A DNA stretch of 64,000 nucleotides, from NCBI GenBank assembly GCA_910579265.1, contig CAJTTE010000010.1, positions 1 through 64,000 of the forward strand, written 5' to 3'. The DNA comes from an uncultured Ruminiclostridium sp. (GTDB lineage: Bacteria > Bacillota > Clostridia > Oscillospirales > Ruminococcaceae). The notes below the pieces were generated by a model that saw only the letters and a program-made list of their open reading frames with translations, had not been told where the DNA came from and ran no database searches. Each line of letters begins with the position of its first letter. Position 1 is the stretch's first letter. Positions 43,484 through 53,241 of the stretch are shown piece after piece. The position numbers and the translations under genes were made by a program.

Positions 43484-46400
43484 ATGGATTACTTTACCAA
43501 CTTAGCTAAAAATCTTCCCGAATTTGTCCGCGCCGAAAAAGCAATGAAAAATTCTGTACGGCCTTCCCTTATAACCGGTCTGGCAGGTATTCATAAGGCA
43601 CACCTGCTGTCAAGACTGGCGTACTGCGGTGAGGCTCCGGTGCTGGTTATCACAAAAACCGAGGCTGACGCGGCACGTCTTGTTTCTGATATCAACACTC
43701 TTAGCGGACGGGAAACGGCGATGCTTTTTCCCGCAAAGGATCTTATACTTGCGGAAACCGAAGCGGTTTCCGGAGAGTACACCCATAAAAGGATCGACGT
43801 GCTTTATAAGCTGTCTCAGGGAATATTGCCAATGGTTGTGTGCTCTCCCGATTCGGCGATGCAGCTCACGCTGTCTGAAGATATGCTTATAAGCAGCTCT
43901 CTTATTATAAAAAAGGGTAAGGAGTATCAGCTTGGGGGTTTGGTGGAAAAGCTTATAAACGCAGGGTTTTCCCGTTTCGATGCGGTTGAAAGCCGGGGAC
44001 AGCTGTCGGTTAGAGGCTCGATACTTGATATCTTTCCGGTCAACAGTGACAGGCCGGTACGCATTGAATTCTGGGGCGATGAAATTGATCAAATGGCTTT
44101 TTTTGAAACGGATACGCAGCGTCGCACCGATGAGGTGGAGGAAATACACATTGCCCCGAATACTGAGCTTTTAATTAATAAAGACGAGCTCATCAGCCGA
44201 ATAGAAGCTCTTATTGCCAAACAAAAGGGGAAAAATTCGGAGAAAGCCGTTAAAAGACTGCGCAAGGATATAAACCGTCTCAGGGACGGGCTCAGTCTTA
44301 ACGGAGATAAATACTTTCCCCTTTGCTGTGAGACGCCATCCAGTATTTTCGATTTTGTTAAAACGGCGGTGGTATGTGAAAACACCGGATGTGCGGAGAC
44401 GCTTCGCGCCGCAGCTTCTCAGCACGTTGAAGATATCAGGCTTTTGTTTGAAGAGGGTGCGCTTTGCAGAGGGCTTGACCGATATTGCCTTACAAAAGCC
44501 GAATACAGCGAAAAGCTGACATCCAAGCTTCGTTTGTATCTGGATAATTTTATAAGAGGCGGAGGATTTGAGCTGGACAGTATTATTCCCGTACAGGCTA
44601 ATTCTATTTCACTCTGGAGCGGTGAATACGGAATATTAAAGGAACAGCTTTCCGATTATACCGGTCAGGGCTATTGTATTTCGATCTTTGCCGGGACGGA
44701 AAAGGGAGCAAGGGTCCTCGCCGACGATCTTCAAAAAGATGGATTCTGCGCGGAGTATTCCTTAAATCCCGGAAAACCTTCAAAAAACAGAATAACCGTG
44801 CTTTCCGGTATGCTTTCATCCGGATTCGACTATCCGGATGCAAAATATGTCTGTTTTTCCCATACTGCGGTCACAAGTATAAAGAAATCTGCACCTAAAA
44901 GAAAAAAGGCTGAAATAATAAATTCCCTTGATGAAATATCAGCCGGTGATGCGGTGGTTCATAACAGCTATGGTATAGGTATATTTGAGGGCGTTGAAAA
45001 TATAAAAGACGGAGGAATAAGTAAGGATTACATTAAAATAAAATATGCGGGAACGGATGTTCTGTATGTTCCCGTAACACAGCTTGATCTTATTTCGCGT
45101 TATATAGGAAGTGCAGATACGAGTACGGTAAAGCTTTCAAAGCTTCATACAGATCAATGGCAAAAGGCAAAAACCAAAGCAAAGGCGGCGGCAAAAGAAA
45201 TGGCGGCGGAGCTTACGCAGCTATATGCTAAACGAATGAGAAGCAAAGGCTTTGCGTTTTCCCATGATGGCAGGGATCAGGAAGAGTTCGAAAACCGCTT
45301 TAATTATGTGGAAACCGATGATCAGCTCAGATGCGCCGCTGAGATAAAATCCGATATGGAGAGAGAAGCGCCGATGGACCGGCTGCTTTGCGGTGACGTG
45401 GGCTTCGGTAAAACGGAGGTTGCCCTTCGCGGAGCCTTTAAATGTGTAATGGACGGGAAACAGTGCGCCTTGTTATGTCCTACCACCGTTCTCGCATGGC
45501 AGCATTATCAGACCGTACTCAGGCGAATGGAGGAATATCCGGTAAAAATAGCTTTGCTGTCCAGGTTTATTACTCCTAAGGAACAGAAGCAGGTATTGGA
45601 AAACTTAAAAAAAGGCTTAGTAGATATTATTATAGGAACTCACCGTCTTGTGCAGAAGGATGTTGAATTTAAGGATCTGGGATTGGTAATTATTGATGAG
45701 GAACAGAGGTTCGGAGTTGCACATAAGGAAAAATTCAAGGAAATGTTTTCAGGAGTCGATATCCTTACTTTATCCGCCACACCTATTCCCCGTACACTAA
45801 ATATGGCTATGACCGGAATACGGGACATGAGTGTGATAGAGACTCCGCCTCAGGATCGTCAGCCTATAACCACATATGTAATGGAGCATGATTGGGGAAT
45901 TGTTGCTTCAGCCATAAATAAGGAACTGAGAAGAAACGGACAGGTATACTATATCCATAATCGCGTGGAAAGTATAGTGAATTGTGCCGCCAGACTTCAT
46001 GAGCTTGTACCCGAAGCAGCTATCGGTATCGCTCACGGAAAAATGGATGAAGATGAGCTGCTTGATGTATGGAGCAGACTTTTAAACGGCGAGATCAACC
46101 TGTTGGTGTGCACAACGCTGATAGAGACGGGGGTGGATGTGCCTAATTGTAATACGCTTATTATTGAAAGCGCGGAAAATATGGGACTGGCGCAGCTTCA
46201 TCAGCTCAGAGGACGGGTTGGGCGCACTAATCGCCGAGCCTTTGCCTACTTTACTTTCAAGAAGGGTAAGGTGTTGTCTGAGGTAGCGACCAAGCGTCTT
46301 GAAGCAATAAGGGAATTTACGAAATTCGGCAGCGGATTCAGGATCGCAATGCGCGACCTTGAAATAAGAGGAGCAGGCTCTATATTGGGTTCAAGTCAGT

Positions 46401-46924
46401 CCGGACATCTTACGGCGGTTGGTTATGATATGTATTTAAAACTATTGGATGAAGCGGTAAAAGAAGGCGGCGGACAATCGACAGAAGCTTCAAATAACGA
46501 TTGCCTAATAGATATAAAAATAAACGCATATATTCCCGAAAGCTATATTCCCAGTGCGGCGCAGCGAATAACCTGCTACCGTAAAATAGCTTCGATCAAG
46601 AACGAACAGGATTCCTTAGAAGTTACGGATGAACTTATCGACCGGTACGGAGACGTTCCTAAATCCGTATACGGCCTTATTCGTGTGGCTCTTTTAAGAA
46701 GCATCGCCGAAAAAACGGGAATAGAAGAAATCGTGCAAAGCGGAAGCAGCCTTTTGTTTTATACACAAAAGCCGAGGCTTGAAGCAATAGGCAGATGCTC
46801 GGAAAAAATGAAGGATCGGGTAAGTCTTAATCTTATGGGAAGAGTAAATATTAAGGTGTCAATAAATAAGGATGAGGACCCTCTGGAATGTATGAGATCA
46901 TTTTTGGAGGGGTATTCCGATTAA
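43484..46924 (+). CDS. mfd: Transcription-repair coupling factor Mfd
   Basis: The 1146-residue ATPase removes stalled RNA polymerase at DNA damage and recruits UvrA. The N-terminal UvrB-like part (about 1-340) has ILDIFPVNSDRPVRIEFWGDEIDQM. The polymerase-interacting domain (about 485-545) has GDAVVHNSYGIGIFEG. The translocase part has DQLRCAAEIKSDME, the P-loop GDVGFGKTEVA (about 637), DEEQRFGVAHKE (about 737) and ETGVDVPNCNTLII. The C-terminal TRCF domain reads INAYIPESYIPSAAQRI. AAAGGA lies seven bases before ATG 43484. It is preceded by a run of D-family repeats. Confidence 0.97.
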   Translation: MDYFTNLAKNLPEFVRAEKAMKNSVRPSLITGLAGIHKAHLLSRLAYCGEAPVLVITKTEADAARLVSDINTLSGRETAMLFPAKDLILAETEAVSGEYTHKRIDVLYKLSQGILPMVVCSPDSAMQLTLSEDMLISSSLIIKKGKEYQLGGLVEKLINAGFSRFDAVESRGQLSVRGSILDIFPVNSDRPVRIEFWGDEIDQMAFFETDTQRRTDEVEEIHIAPNTELLINKDELISRIEALIAKQKGKNSEKAVKRLRKDINRLRDGLSLNGDKYFPLCCETPSSIFDFVKTAVVCENTGCAETLRAAASQHVEDIRLLFEEGALCRGLDRYCLTKAEYSEKLTSKLRLYLDNFIRGGGFELDSIIPVQANSISLWSGEYGILKEQLSDYTGQGYCISIFAGTEKGARVLADDLQKDGFCAEYSLNPGKPSKNRITVLSGMLSSGFDYPDAKYVCFSHTAVTSIKKSAPKRKKAEIINSLDEISAGDAVVHNSYGIGIFEGVENIKDGGISKDYIKIKYAGTDVLYVPVTQLDLISRYIGSADTSTVKLSKLHTDQWQKAKTKAKAAAKEMAAELTQLYAKRMRSKGFAFSHDGRDQEEFENRFNYVETDDQLRCAAEIKSDMEREAPMDRLLCGDVGFGKTEVALRGAFKCVMDGKQCALLCPTTVLAWQHYQTVLRRMEEYPVKIALLSRFITPKEQKQVLENLKKGLVDIIIGTHRLVQKDVEFKDLGLVIIDEEQRFGVAHKEKFKEMFSGVDILTLSATPIPRTLNMAMTGIRDMSVIETPPQDRQPITTYVMEHDWGIVASAINKELRRNGQVYYIHNRVESIVNCAARLHELVPEAAIGIAHGKMDEDELLDVWSRLLNGEINLLVCTTLIETGVDVPNCNTLIIESAENMGLAQLHQLRGRVGRTNRRAFAYFTFKKGKVLSEVATKRLEAIREFTKFGSGFRIAMRDLEIRGAGSILGSSQSGHLTAVGYDMYLKLLDEAVKEGGGQSTEASNNDCLIDIKINAYIPESYIPSAAQRITCYRKIASIKNEQDSLEVTDELIDRYGDVPKSVYGLIRVALLRSIAEKTGIEEIVQSGSSLLFYTQKPRLEAIGRCSEKMKDRVSLNLMGRVNIKVSINKDEDPLECMRSFLEGYSD

Positions 46925-46957
46925 GGTTTCCGGTAGGCTCAGGACTTTTGTCAATAC

Positions 46958-47043
46958 CAATCTCATTTTAAACTGGCCTAATACCCGCAGGTTAAAATGG
47001 GATCGTGGCGAAACACTGATCCCACGGTTTTAAAAGGGGTTAG
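46958..47043. repeat. Family C element, copy C2 (uninterrupted)
   Basis: AATCTCATTTTAAACTG at the left and ACGGTTTTAAAAGGGGTTA at the right are inverted. It shares AATACCCGCAG with C1 and preserves the TTTTAAACTG site that A1 occupies in C1. Confidence 0.65.
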
Positions 47044-47234
47044 CGTATATCCCAAGATCCGAAAATTGTACAATTTTTCTAACTGCGGATGCTGTCCGCA
47101 TCAAGGAATGCCGATATTTATCACAAAGGGATAACTATGAAATACCCTCGTATTTATCCGGCTTTTCACTTAAAATCCACATGCTTTTAACGCAATTGTA
47201 CAATTTTTCTTTGTTTTCTGATACGCCCTATTAT
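47043..47234. repeat. Family D element, copy D3
   Basis: The right end TTTGTTTTCTGATACGCCC and the interior ATTGTACAATTTTTCTAACTG, AAAGGGATAACTATGAAATA match D1 and D2. The left end is worn. It abuts C2. The stretch 47235-47450 shows nothing certain. Confidence 0.7.
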
Positions 47235-47450
47235 AAAATAAAATGCACCGCTTAAGAGGCAGCTTTTTAAGATGGGCCTTGATTATGTTGAAAATTTAAA
47301 GCCGGAATGGGCTTATTATTTAAAAAACGGAGGAGCTTTTTTGTATGCTGGAAAGACAATGAAACGGCTTTTTCCGTTTTTTCAGGTGAATGATACATAA
47401 AAATAAGGGCTAAGTACTTTTGCCGGTTAATATATCGGAACTGATATTAA

Positions 47451-47609
47451 AGCGTGTTTGGATAAAGCCCGACACACGTCTTTCCGGCAAAATTCACGGT
47501 GTATTCCGTTAAATTTTTTTGAAATACGAAGATATCCCTGCAAAAATTTGCTTCGTTTACGTCAAAATCATGCTCGGGAATATCTATGTCGGTTTTATGT
47601 GAACACGCA
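47451..47609. repeat. Family E foldback element, copy E1
   Basis: It begins AGCGTGTTTGGATAAAGCCC and ends TATGTGAACACGCACT, with inverted GCGTGTT/AACACGC ends. It matches E2 at 59033 over its body (TTTTTGAAATACGAAGATAT versus TTTTTGAAATGCGCAGATAT). Confidence 0.7.
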
Positions 47610-47762
47610 CTAATACCCAACTGAAAACAGACAATCTTTGCGGTCTGATTTTCGCAATACTGCGTTGTCGTCTTTGTAAGGCGTCAGCCTTACGGCGTCC
47701 TCCGCCTTGTCTTGCAAAAATCATCCTAACAAATCTTTGTCTTTTTTCAATCAGGAATTAGT
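47609..47762. repeat. Family F foldback element (single copy)
   Basis: ACTAATACCCAACTGAAAAC at the left and the complement of TTTTTTCAATCAGGAATTAGT at the right are inverted ends. It directly abuts E1. Confidence 0.65.
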
Positions 47763-47802
47763 ATAATACGGCCGTCGGATTGTTTCCGGTTATTTTTCCC
47801 TC

Positions 47803-47830
47803 AAAAAAGCGCCTTCGTTTACGAAGGCGC
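47803..47830 (-). terminator. Terminator after the FapA-family gene
   Basis: GCGCCTTCGT (47809-47818) pairs with ACGAAGGCGC (47821-47830). The minus strand continues with TTTTTTGAGGG. Confidence 0.9.
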
Positions 47831-47837
47831 AAATTTA

Positions 47838-49244
47838 TTATCTGTTTCCTGCTCTGAAGCGTATTTCGTTGTCAGAGTCAAGATAAAATACTACCGAACC
47901 GTTTTCTACATTGTTTTCGTAAATGGCGGTATACAGCTTTAAGGATACTCCGGGGAAGCACTTTTTCTTTACTATAAGCTGGAGAAGCCGGCTTTTGGCC
48001 AATATTTTTTCATTGTGTTCTATTCTTTCGGTCATATCCGCCAAAGTATTGCGTTCATTCATTACGAAGAGAAACGCCTGCTTTCTTGCATGCTCCTGCT
48101 GAGGTGTAAGAGGCCTTTCGTTTCTTAGATGATTAAGCTTCTCATAAAGGTTTTTCAGCTTTTTATAGTTTTCGTTAAGAGTTTTAAAATTATCGTTAAG
48201 CTCCTTGTGGCTTTTCATAAGAGACGCAGTGTTTCCTAAATTTATGGTAGTTTTGGTATAGCTTTCCGAGCCGATCTGATTAGCGGTGATATTGTGATAC
48301 GCGACACATTCGCCGCCGACGATTATACCCTTTCCTCCTATGACAAGTACTTCGCTTTCACACAGTACATTGCAGTTTATAAGGGATTTTGACTCTAAAT
48401 TCCCCTTGCTGAAAATAGTGCAGTTTTCCGCAAATGACATTTTTATGTTTCCGTCACAGCTTAGCTTGGAGTAAACCGCACCGCTGTTTATAACTATTGA
48501 CTCCGTTGCCTCCACCGTAGCGTTGGTGACATTTTCTTTTATAGTGACGTTTTTTCCTCTGACGCGGTATCCTTCCAGAACTCCGCCTTTTACAACAATG
48601 TCGCCGACAAAATCTATGTTTCCGGTAGAAGCATCCACGCTTCCTGAAATTGTCACAATGGTATCGACTATGAAACGGTCTTTTTCCCAGCGCAAGTTTC
48701 CATCGTCCGCCGCATAAATCCTGGTTTTTTCATTATCCTGAATAGTTCCCGAGCCTACAAAATATTTCGGGGGAACGCCGGGGACCGGTTTAATTTCTTT
48801 ACCGCTTATATCCATTCCGGGAGTTCCCATTGTATTCATTTTTATTGTGGCTATTAAATTGCCTTTACGGACATTTCTGATTTTACCCAATTCCTTGAAG
48901 TTTACTATGCCCGTTTCCTCGTCTATGGTAGGCTTAAGCTCGCTTTTAGGCTCGTATGAATAAGTCACTACTCCGTCTACGCCGTTTTCCGCGGGAGTGG
49001 CTTCGGCCACAATAATACTTTTGTGGTCATCCGGAAGATTTTCCAGATAATCCCGAATTTTATCTTCCTTTATATTAGCTTTTACTCCGTTTCTCGACAA
49101 TTCGCCGATAACATCGTCATAGGTGACTTCTTTCCCTCCGTTTTGAGCTTTTGAGACTATAAGCTTTGCCCATAAAAACTGATCGTCTACCAAAACGGAG
49201 ATCTGACCGTCCAATGCCACCATATCATTAAATTTGCTTTCCAT
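47838..49244 (-). CDS. FapA family (DUF342) protein
   Basis: The 468-residue protein has a mixed N-terminal domain (about 1-165) with DDVIGELSRNGVKANI and GTPGMDISGKEIKPVPGVPP. A right-handed beta-helix (about 170-350) follows, rich in VVKGGVLEGYRVRGKNVTI, ESIVINSGAVYSKLSC and EVLVIGGKGIIVGGECVAY, and then a coiled coil (about 360-425, LNDNFKTLNENYKKLKNLYE). This is the FapA/DUF342 layout; in other bacteria such proteins take part in polar organisation or flagellar control. It is probably transcribed with the PAS/GGDEF-like gene 42 bases upstream. Confidence 0.9.
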   Translation of the reverse strand: MESKFNDMVALDGQISVLVDDQFLWAKLIVSKAQNGGKEVTYDDVIGELSRNGVKANIKEDKIRDYLENLPDDHKSIIVAEATPAENGVDGVVTYSYEPKSELKPTIDEETGIVNFKELGKIRNVRKGNLIATIKMNTMGTPGMDISGKEIKPVPGVPPKYFVGSGTIQDNEKTRIYAADDGNLRWEKDRFIVDTIVTISGSVDASTGNIDFVGDIVVKGGVLEGYRVRGKNVTIKENVTNATVEATESIVINSGAVYSKLSCDGNIKMSFAENCTIFSKGNLESKSLINCNVLCESEVLVIGGKGIIVGGECVAYHNITANQIGSESYTKTTINLGNTASLMKSHKELNDNFKTLNENYKKLKNLYEKLNHLRNERPLTPQQEHARKQAFLFVMNERNTLADMTERIEHNEKILAKSRLLQLIVKKKCFPGVSLKLYTAIYENNVENGSVVFYLDSDNEIRFRAGNR

Positions 49245-49286
49245 AAAAGTAACCCTTTCTTATTATCGAAGTGTTAGGGGTAGCTA

Positions 49287-50957
49287 TTATATGCTGTCAG
49301 TGTCTTGCTTCAATTGTTCATACTGCTCTTCAATATCCTGATTATAAATAAGATATGTGTTTTTATAGGTGCTGTTCATTTTCTTACATACTTTAAGCGC
49401 CCGTTCCGCTTCATTATAAAGCGCGTCAAAGCCTTTATCGCTTGACGAATCCGATCCGGAAGCACTTAGAGTAATATTTATCAGTTTTCCTTCAACAACG
49501 ACGGGTTCCGCAAATTTAGGAAAGATCTTTTGTATCTGGGTAAGAGGATGGTCCTTTTCGTTTACGTTAAGCATAGCTACAACAAAGGTATCACTGTCGG
49601 CTCTGCCGACGATGCATTTTCCCTTTTGGTTCTCCCAAAGGGTTATTGTTATATGCTTGAGTACGGCGTCACCGGTTTCAAAGCCATATTCGTTGTTGAT
49701 GTAACGAAACCGGTTGACATTAAACAGAACTATCGCCCTTTGTAAGCCTTTGCTCAATGTTTTATTAAACTGTTCCCGTAATGCGGAGCATGAAAGAGAG
49801 CCTGTCAAGCTGTCATAATCCGCTTGATACTGGTTCTTGTATTCACGGCTTTTCTGCTCGTTTATATTGCTTATACGACCGATAACGTTTATTACCGAGC
49901 CGTTGCGCGATAATGTTACCTGAGCCTGATGCTGCACCCATATATAATCGCCGGATCTGTTCTTTATTTTATATTCGTATATCATACGGTGTTCCGGCAT
50001 TATCATCATATGATTATAATCGAAGAAACGGTCCACAAAGCCCTCTCTGTAATCGGGATGAATCAATTCCCAATAAGGGCGGCGCTCACCGTCAAAATCA
50101 TTCATATCGCTAAGGCCGAATAGCTCGTATGATGCTTCGGGATTAAGGCTTATAAGACGGTTTTCGGGCACGTCAACTTCGTAAAGCACGTCTCCGTCGG
50201 AGCTTAAAAGGAACTGCTCCTTTATTCTTTCGCTTTCAAGCTTATTGTAAAGCTCTGTTTCCTCCTGAATGTCCTGGACAAATCCGACGATCGTTTTTTT
50301 ACCGTCCGATTCTATTATACATCCCTTGATTAAAACCTTTACCTCCTTCTGAGGAGTCAGCATAAGGTCTCCTGATATACTGAAGGTTTTATATCCGCCT
50401 TCCTTAAGGTTTTTTACCGCTCTTTCAAATTCGGGTTTTGTATTGTCGGAAATTATATTTCGTATATCGTTTGTTTTTTCAAGATCGTTATATCCGTAGG
50501 TGTTGCCCCAGTATGTACCGAAATTCAATTCGGAAGCATCCTCCGACAACGACCAGAATATCTCGCTTGAAAGCTCGTTGACGGCTTTTTTTATCAATAC
50601 GTCCTCACCGGCTTTTTTAGTTCTCTCCGCCTGTTCGCAGACCCAACGGGAGAGCTGTTCGGGAGTAGGCTCGCCGCCGTTAAGGCTTTTGAGCGCTTCG
50701 GTCTGTTCATGAGAAAAAGCGGAAAGTATCTGATCAAAGGCATTGTCATAACGCTTTTTCATTAGCATAAAAAAAGTTGTAGAAGCAACGGCAAAGCCTA
50801 TGCACAGCAATGCCAAAACGGGAATAAACCAGGCCAATACGGTTACGTCAGCCCCTCCCGCTATTATAGCTACAGTCGTTCCCGCTCCCGCCAAGGAAAA
50901 AAACGCCACTATCAGTATATAAACAGGAACAAGCCGCAGGTTAAACGGCTTTTTCAT
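49287..50957 (-). CDS. Membrane PAS protein with degenerate GGDEF domain
   Basis: The 556-residue protein has two membrane helices (about 10-32 and 40-66), a helical linker, two PAS-like regions (about 115-235 and 245-370, with YWELIHPDYREGFVDRFF and YEYKIKNRSGDYIWVQHQAQ), then DYDSLTGSLSCSALREQFNK at the GGDEF entry. The active loop reads VGRADSDTFVV instead of RxGGDEF, so c-di-GMP synthesis is unlikely. AAAGGAG stands before ATG 50957, behind a consensus promoter. It may sense a ligand through PAS and signal by contact, possibly with the FapA-like protein encoded next. Confidence 0.85.
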   Translation of the reverse strand: MKKPFNLRLVPVYILIVAFFSLAGAGTTVAIIAGGADVTVLAWFIPVLALLCIGFAVASTTFFMLMKKRYDNAFDQILSAFSHEQTEALKSLNGGEPTPEQLSRWVCEQAERTKKAGEDVLIKKAVNELSSEIFWSLSEDASELNFGTYWGNTYGYNDLEKTNDIRNIISDNTKPEFERAVKNLKEGGYKTFSISGDLMLTPQKEVKVLIKGCIIESDGKKTIVGFVQDIQEETELYNKLESERIKEQFLLSSDGDVLYEVDVPENRLISLNPEASYELFGLSDMNDFDGERRPYWELIHPDYREGFVDRFFDYNHMMIMPEHRMIYEYKIKNRSGDYIWVQHQAQVTLSRNGSVINVIGRISNINEQKSREYKNQYQADYDSLTGSLSCSALREQFNKTLSKGLQRAIVLFNVNRFRYINNEYGFETGDAVLKHITITLWENQKGKCIVGRADSDTFVVAMLNVNEKDHPLTQIQKIFPKFAEPVVVEGKLINITLSASGSDSSSDKGFDALYNEAERALKVCKKMNSTYKNTYLIYNQDIEEQYEQLKQDTDSI

Positions 50958-50998
50958 CAGTAAAGCTCCTTTAAGTTTAGTTATAATACATTAAGTAT

Positions 50999-51027
50999 AT
51001 TATACTGTAAAAGCTGTATAAAGTCAA
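50999..51027 (-). promoter_or_regulatory. Sigma-A promoter of the GGDEF-like/FapA operon
   Basis: Minus strand TTGACT (51022-51027), 17 bases, TATAAT (50999-51004). Confidence 0.85.
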
Positions 51028-51222
51028 TATGAAGGCGATTTTTTCTTTGTGAAAAAATGAAATGTTTCCGGAGGGATCTACAAATGCTTCCGAAACACTT
51101 GTTTTTTTAAAAATAAAATGATATACTTGAAGAAATGCGGTGAAAACATCAGATATGCTCTCAGATGGATCATGTTGAATTTATAGGCAGGGCGGATTTA
51201 TCCGGCTGTCAACCGCAGTATT

Positions 51223-51402
51223 TTAAGGCAACACCACACAAGGATTGCGTGTGAATTGCACAGTCAGATTTTTCGTCAGCTTGCATAAATCGGGCGCAGG
51301 AATACTGACGTATTTCAAGGAGAATTTGTGTAAGATGACGGAATATATGCAAGCAATACGCACGCAAAGCCCTCAGGCGGTCATTGTGCGGTATTGACTT
51401 AA
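51223..51402. repeat. Family A foldback element, copy A5
   Basis: TTAA flanks both ends, 180 bp, A1 orientation. The ends carry small changes (GGCAACACCACACAAGGA; GTATTGAC). It ends 51 bases before the next start codon. Confidence 0.88.
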
Positions 51403-51453
51403 ATTAAACGGACGGGCTATTACCTATTTATGTTAAAAGGGAGTGCGGATTAA

Positions 51454-51993
51454 ATGGATCATTATAATGAACAGCTTGTACAAAAGGCTACCGAGACAAA
51501 GGATATGATATTGCGCGTGCTTATATCTGCGGCAGCGGTGGCAATGGTCGCTCTTTCGGTATTTGCCGTATATATATTCGGTTTTTTTCCTCTTGTTCTT
51601 ATTGCCCTCGGTGCATGTTATCTGGCATATATATTTATCATAGGAACTTTTGTGGAATATGAATATATAGTGACCAACAACGATCTCGATATTGATAAAA
51701 TAAGCGGGAAAAGAAAACGCAAACGGCTTATAACCGTTAAGCTGAATACCGTTACCGAATGGGGCGAATATACAGATAAGGTAAAGGCCGGAAATATATC
51801 CGCCACGGTTATGGCAAGCGACGCGACAGGCTATAATGCGTGGTATATTATTGCCAAGCATGAGAAATACGGTAATATCCTCGTTATATTTACCCCCGCC
51901 AAAGAGACCATACGGAATATAAATTACGGAGTTCCTTATTCTGTGAGAAAGCGTGAGGCGGAATTCGGCGAAGATAAAAGCATTGAAGACTAA
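51454..51993 (+). CDS. Small membrane protein with two helices and PH-like domain (unrecognised)
   Basis: The 179-residue protein has two adjacent membrane helices (about 23-45 and 46-66, VAMVALSVFAVYIFGFFPLVLIALG) and a beta-rich cytoplasmic part beginning EYEYIVTNNDLDIDKISGKRKRKRLITVKLNTV, the style of bacterial PH domains. It may belong to DUF6106-type clostridial proteins; that match is tentative. AAAGGGAG stands upstream of ATG 51454. Element A5 lies just upstream, so the promoter may sit in or before it. Confidence 0.8.
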   Translation: MDHYNEQLVQKATETKDMILRVLISAAAVAMVALSVFAVYIFGFFPLVLIALGACYLAYIFIIGTFVEYEYIVTNNDLDIDKISGKRKRKRLITVKLNTVTEWGEYTDKVKAGNISATVMASDATGYNAWYIIAKHEKYGNILVIFTPAKETIRNINYGVPYSVRKREAEFGEDKSIED

Positions 51994-52100
51994 GCCTTGT
52001 ATAATAAATGTGATGCTTGTAAATAATCGGATATATAAATACATTTTTTAGTGCAGAGCAAGCTTATAGCTCAGAGGCTTATATCTTTATAAGATCTGTT

Positions 52101-52293
52101 TAGGGCGTTTCTGAAAATAAAGCAAATTAGTACAGTTACGCTAAAAGCATGGCGGACTCAAGGAAAAAAGCGAGGAAAAAAGCGGAGAAATACGAAGGTA
52201 TCTTTAATAGCTGCCGGCATTCTTTGGATCGGTAAACGTCCGAGGTCAGTATAAATCGTGCAATTTGCGGCTTTTCAGACAGCACCTATTATT
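52101..52293. repeat. Family D element, copy D5 (reverse orientation)
   Basis: TAGGGCGTTTCTGAAAATAA at the left and GCGGCTTTTCAGACAGC at the right. The interior GGCATTCTTTGGATCGG and GCGGAGAAATACGAAG matches D4 and D7. Confidence 0.7.
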
Positions 52294-52326
52294 GCTGTCG
52301 TAAATTAAAGCATTGTCTTTTTCAAA

Positions 52327-52521
52327 TTGGCAAGAACATCTAAGCCGGGGCGGAGGCAGTTTTCGGATATACCCGGTGAGGTGAGCACAGATATTTGCAT
52401 ATGCCGCCGTTCAGATTGCTTCCTGTTGTTTTTTGCAATGGTAATAATGACTGTTTTTTTGATGAATTTTTGTGCCGCATTGTTTGTTGTTTGCGTTATG
52501 ATAAAAAAGGCTCGTTTTTAG
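52327..52521 (+). CDS. Possible small membrane protein
   Basis: A short frame ends with a clear hydrophobic helix and basic tail (MNFCAALFVVCVMIKKARF) directly before a strong terminator. The true start is unclear: TTG 52327, an internal GTG or ATG, and no good ribosome site. Low confidence. Confidence 0.3.
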   Translation: MARTSKPGRRQFSDIPGEVSTDICICRRSDCFLLFFAMVIMTVFLMNFCAALFVVCVMIKKARF

Positions 52522-52533
52522 CATACGTTATGT

Positions 52534-52569
52534 AAAAACAACCGCCCCCTTATGAGGCGGTTGTTTTTA
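52534..52569 (+). terminator. Terminator
   Basis: AAAAACAACCGCC pairs with GGCGGTTGTTTTT over a short loop. A second, weaker hairpin with T-run (ACCGCTTTGGCGGTTTTTTT) follows at about 52658-52677. Between them the paired AAATCCCC and GGGGATTT (about 52616-52650) could belong to a small RNA. Confidence 0.8.
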
Positions 52570-52723
52570 TTGGAGCTTCAGCGGCTGCCTGTGACAGTCA
52601 TGCTATATCTTGCCAAATCCCCGAGGGGATGATCTCCGTTTTAGGGGGATTTCTGGCTACCGCTTTGGCGGTTTTTTTATTTACCGTTTATATTGATGAA
52701 ATAAATATAAGATAACCGACTCA

Positions 52724-52975
52724 TCACAGAAGAAAAAATAGCAATAAAGCAGCAGATATGAAGACGGCTGCGGTACAGGCGGTAATTATAATTTTTTTCC
52801 GTAGACGCTTTTTTTGTCTTCCGTTTCTAACCTCATACAGCAACTTTTCGGCGTTTATATTCAGCTCTGACTGATCGGTTGTTATTTTGTCAGGCTTTAA
52901 AAACAGAATTGCCCTGTCAAAATATTCGTTTTCCGTATCCTTAATTTCAACTATAAGCTTATTTACTCCCCTCAT
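52724..52975 (-). CDS. Small single-helix membrane protein (unrecognised)
   Basis: The 83-residue protein has a soluble N-terminal part (MRGVNKLIVEIKDTENEYFD), a basic stretch RNGRQKKRLRKK and one C-terminal membrane helix (IIITACTAAVFISAALLLFFLL) with almost no tail. AGAAAGGAGAG lies seven bases before ATG 52975, a strong ribosome site that supports a real gene. It could be tail-anchored in the membrane. No family is recognised and no partner gene is adjacent. Confidence 0.75.
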   Translation of the reverse strand: MRGVNKLIVEIKDTENEYFDRAILFLKPDKITTDQSELNINAEKLLYEVRNGRQKKRLRKKIIITACTAAVFISAALLLFFLL

Positions 52976-53241
52976 AAACGCTCTCCTTTCTATTTCGAGG
53001 ATCGCCCCGAATCATTGAAGAGCTCGAAGGCGACATTCCCTCAGTATGCGGCGGAATATACCGCTTTTACTGAAGGACGATTTACGTTAGGTTCAACAGA
53101 TGAGTAAAACATCATATATAACATTGCCTTAAACACAGGACCGGGCTAAATACCTGGCTGTTCTGCTTAAGTGCGTTATAAATATTACTGTCGGTATTAT
53201 TGGAAATTTAAGGTTTATTATTCAGTTTCAACATGTTTTTC

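Noticed and set aside
47271..47399. A 42-codon plus-strand frame (MGLDYVENLKPEWAYYLKNG...) between elements D3 and E1.
   Set aside because: No ribosome site and no recognised family.
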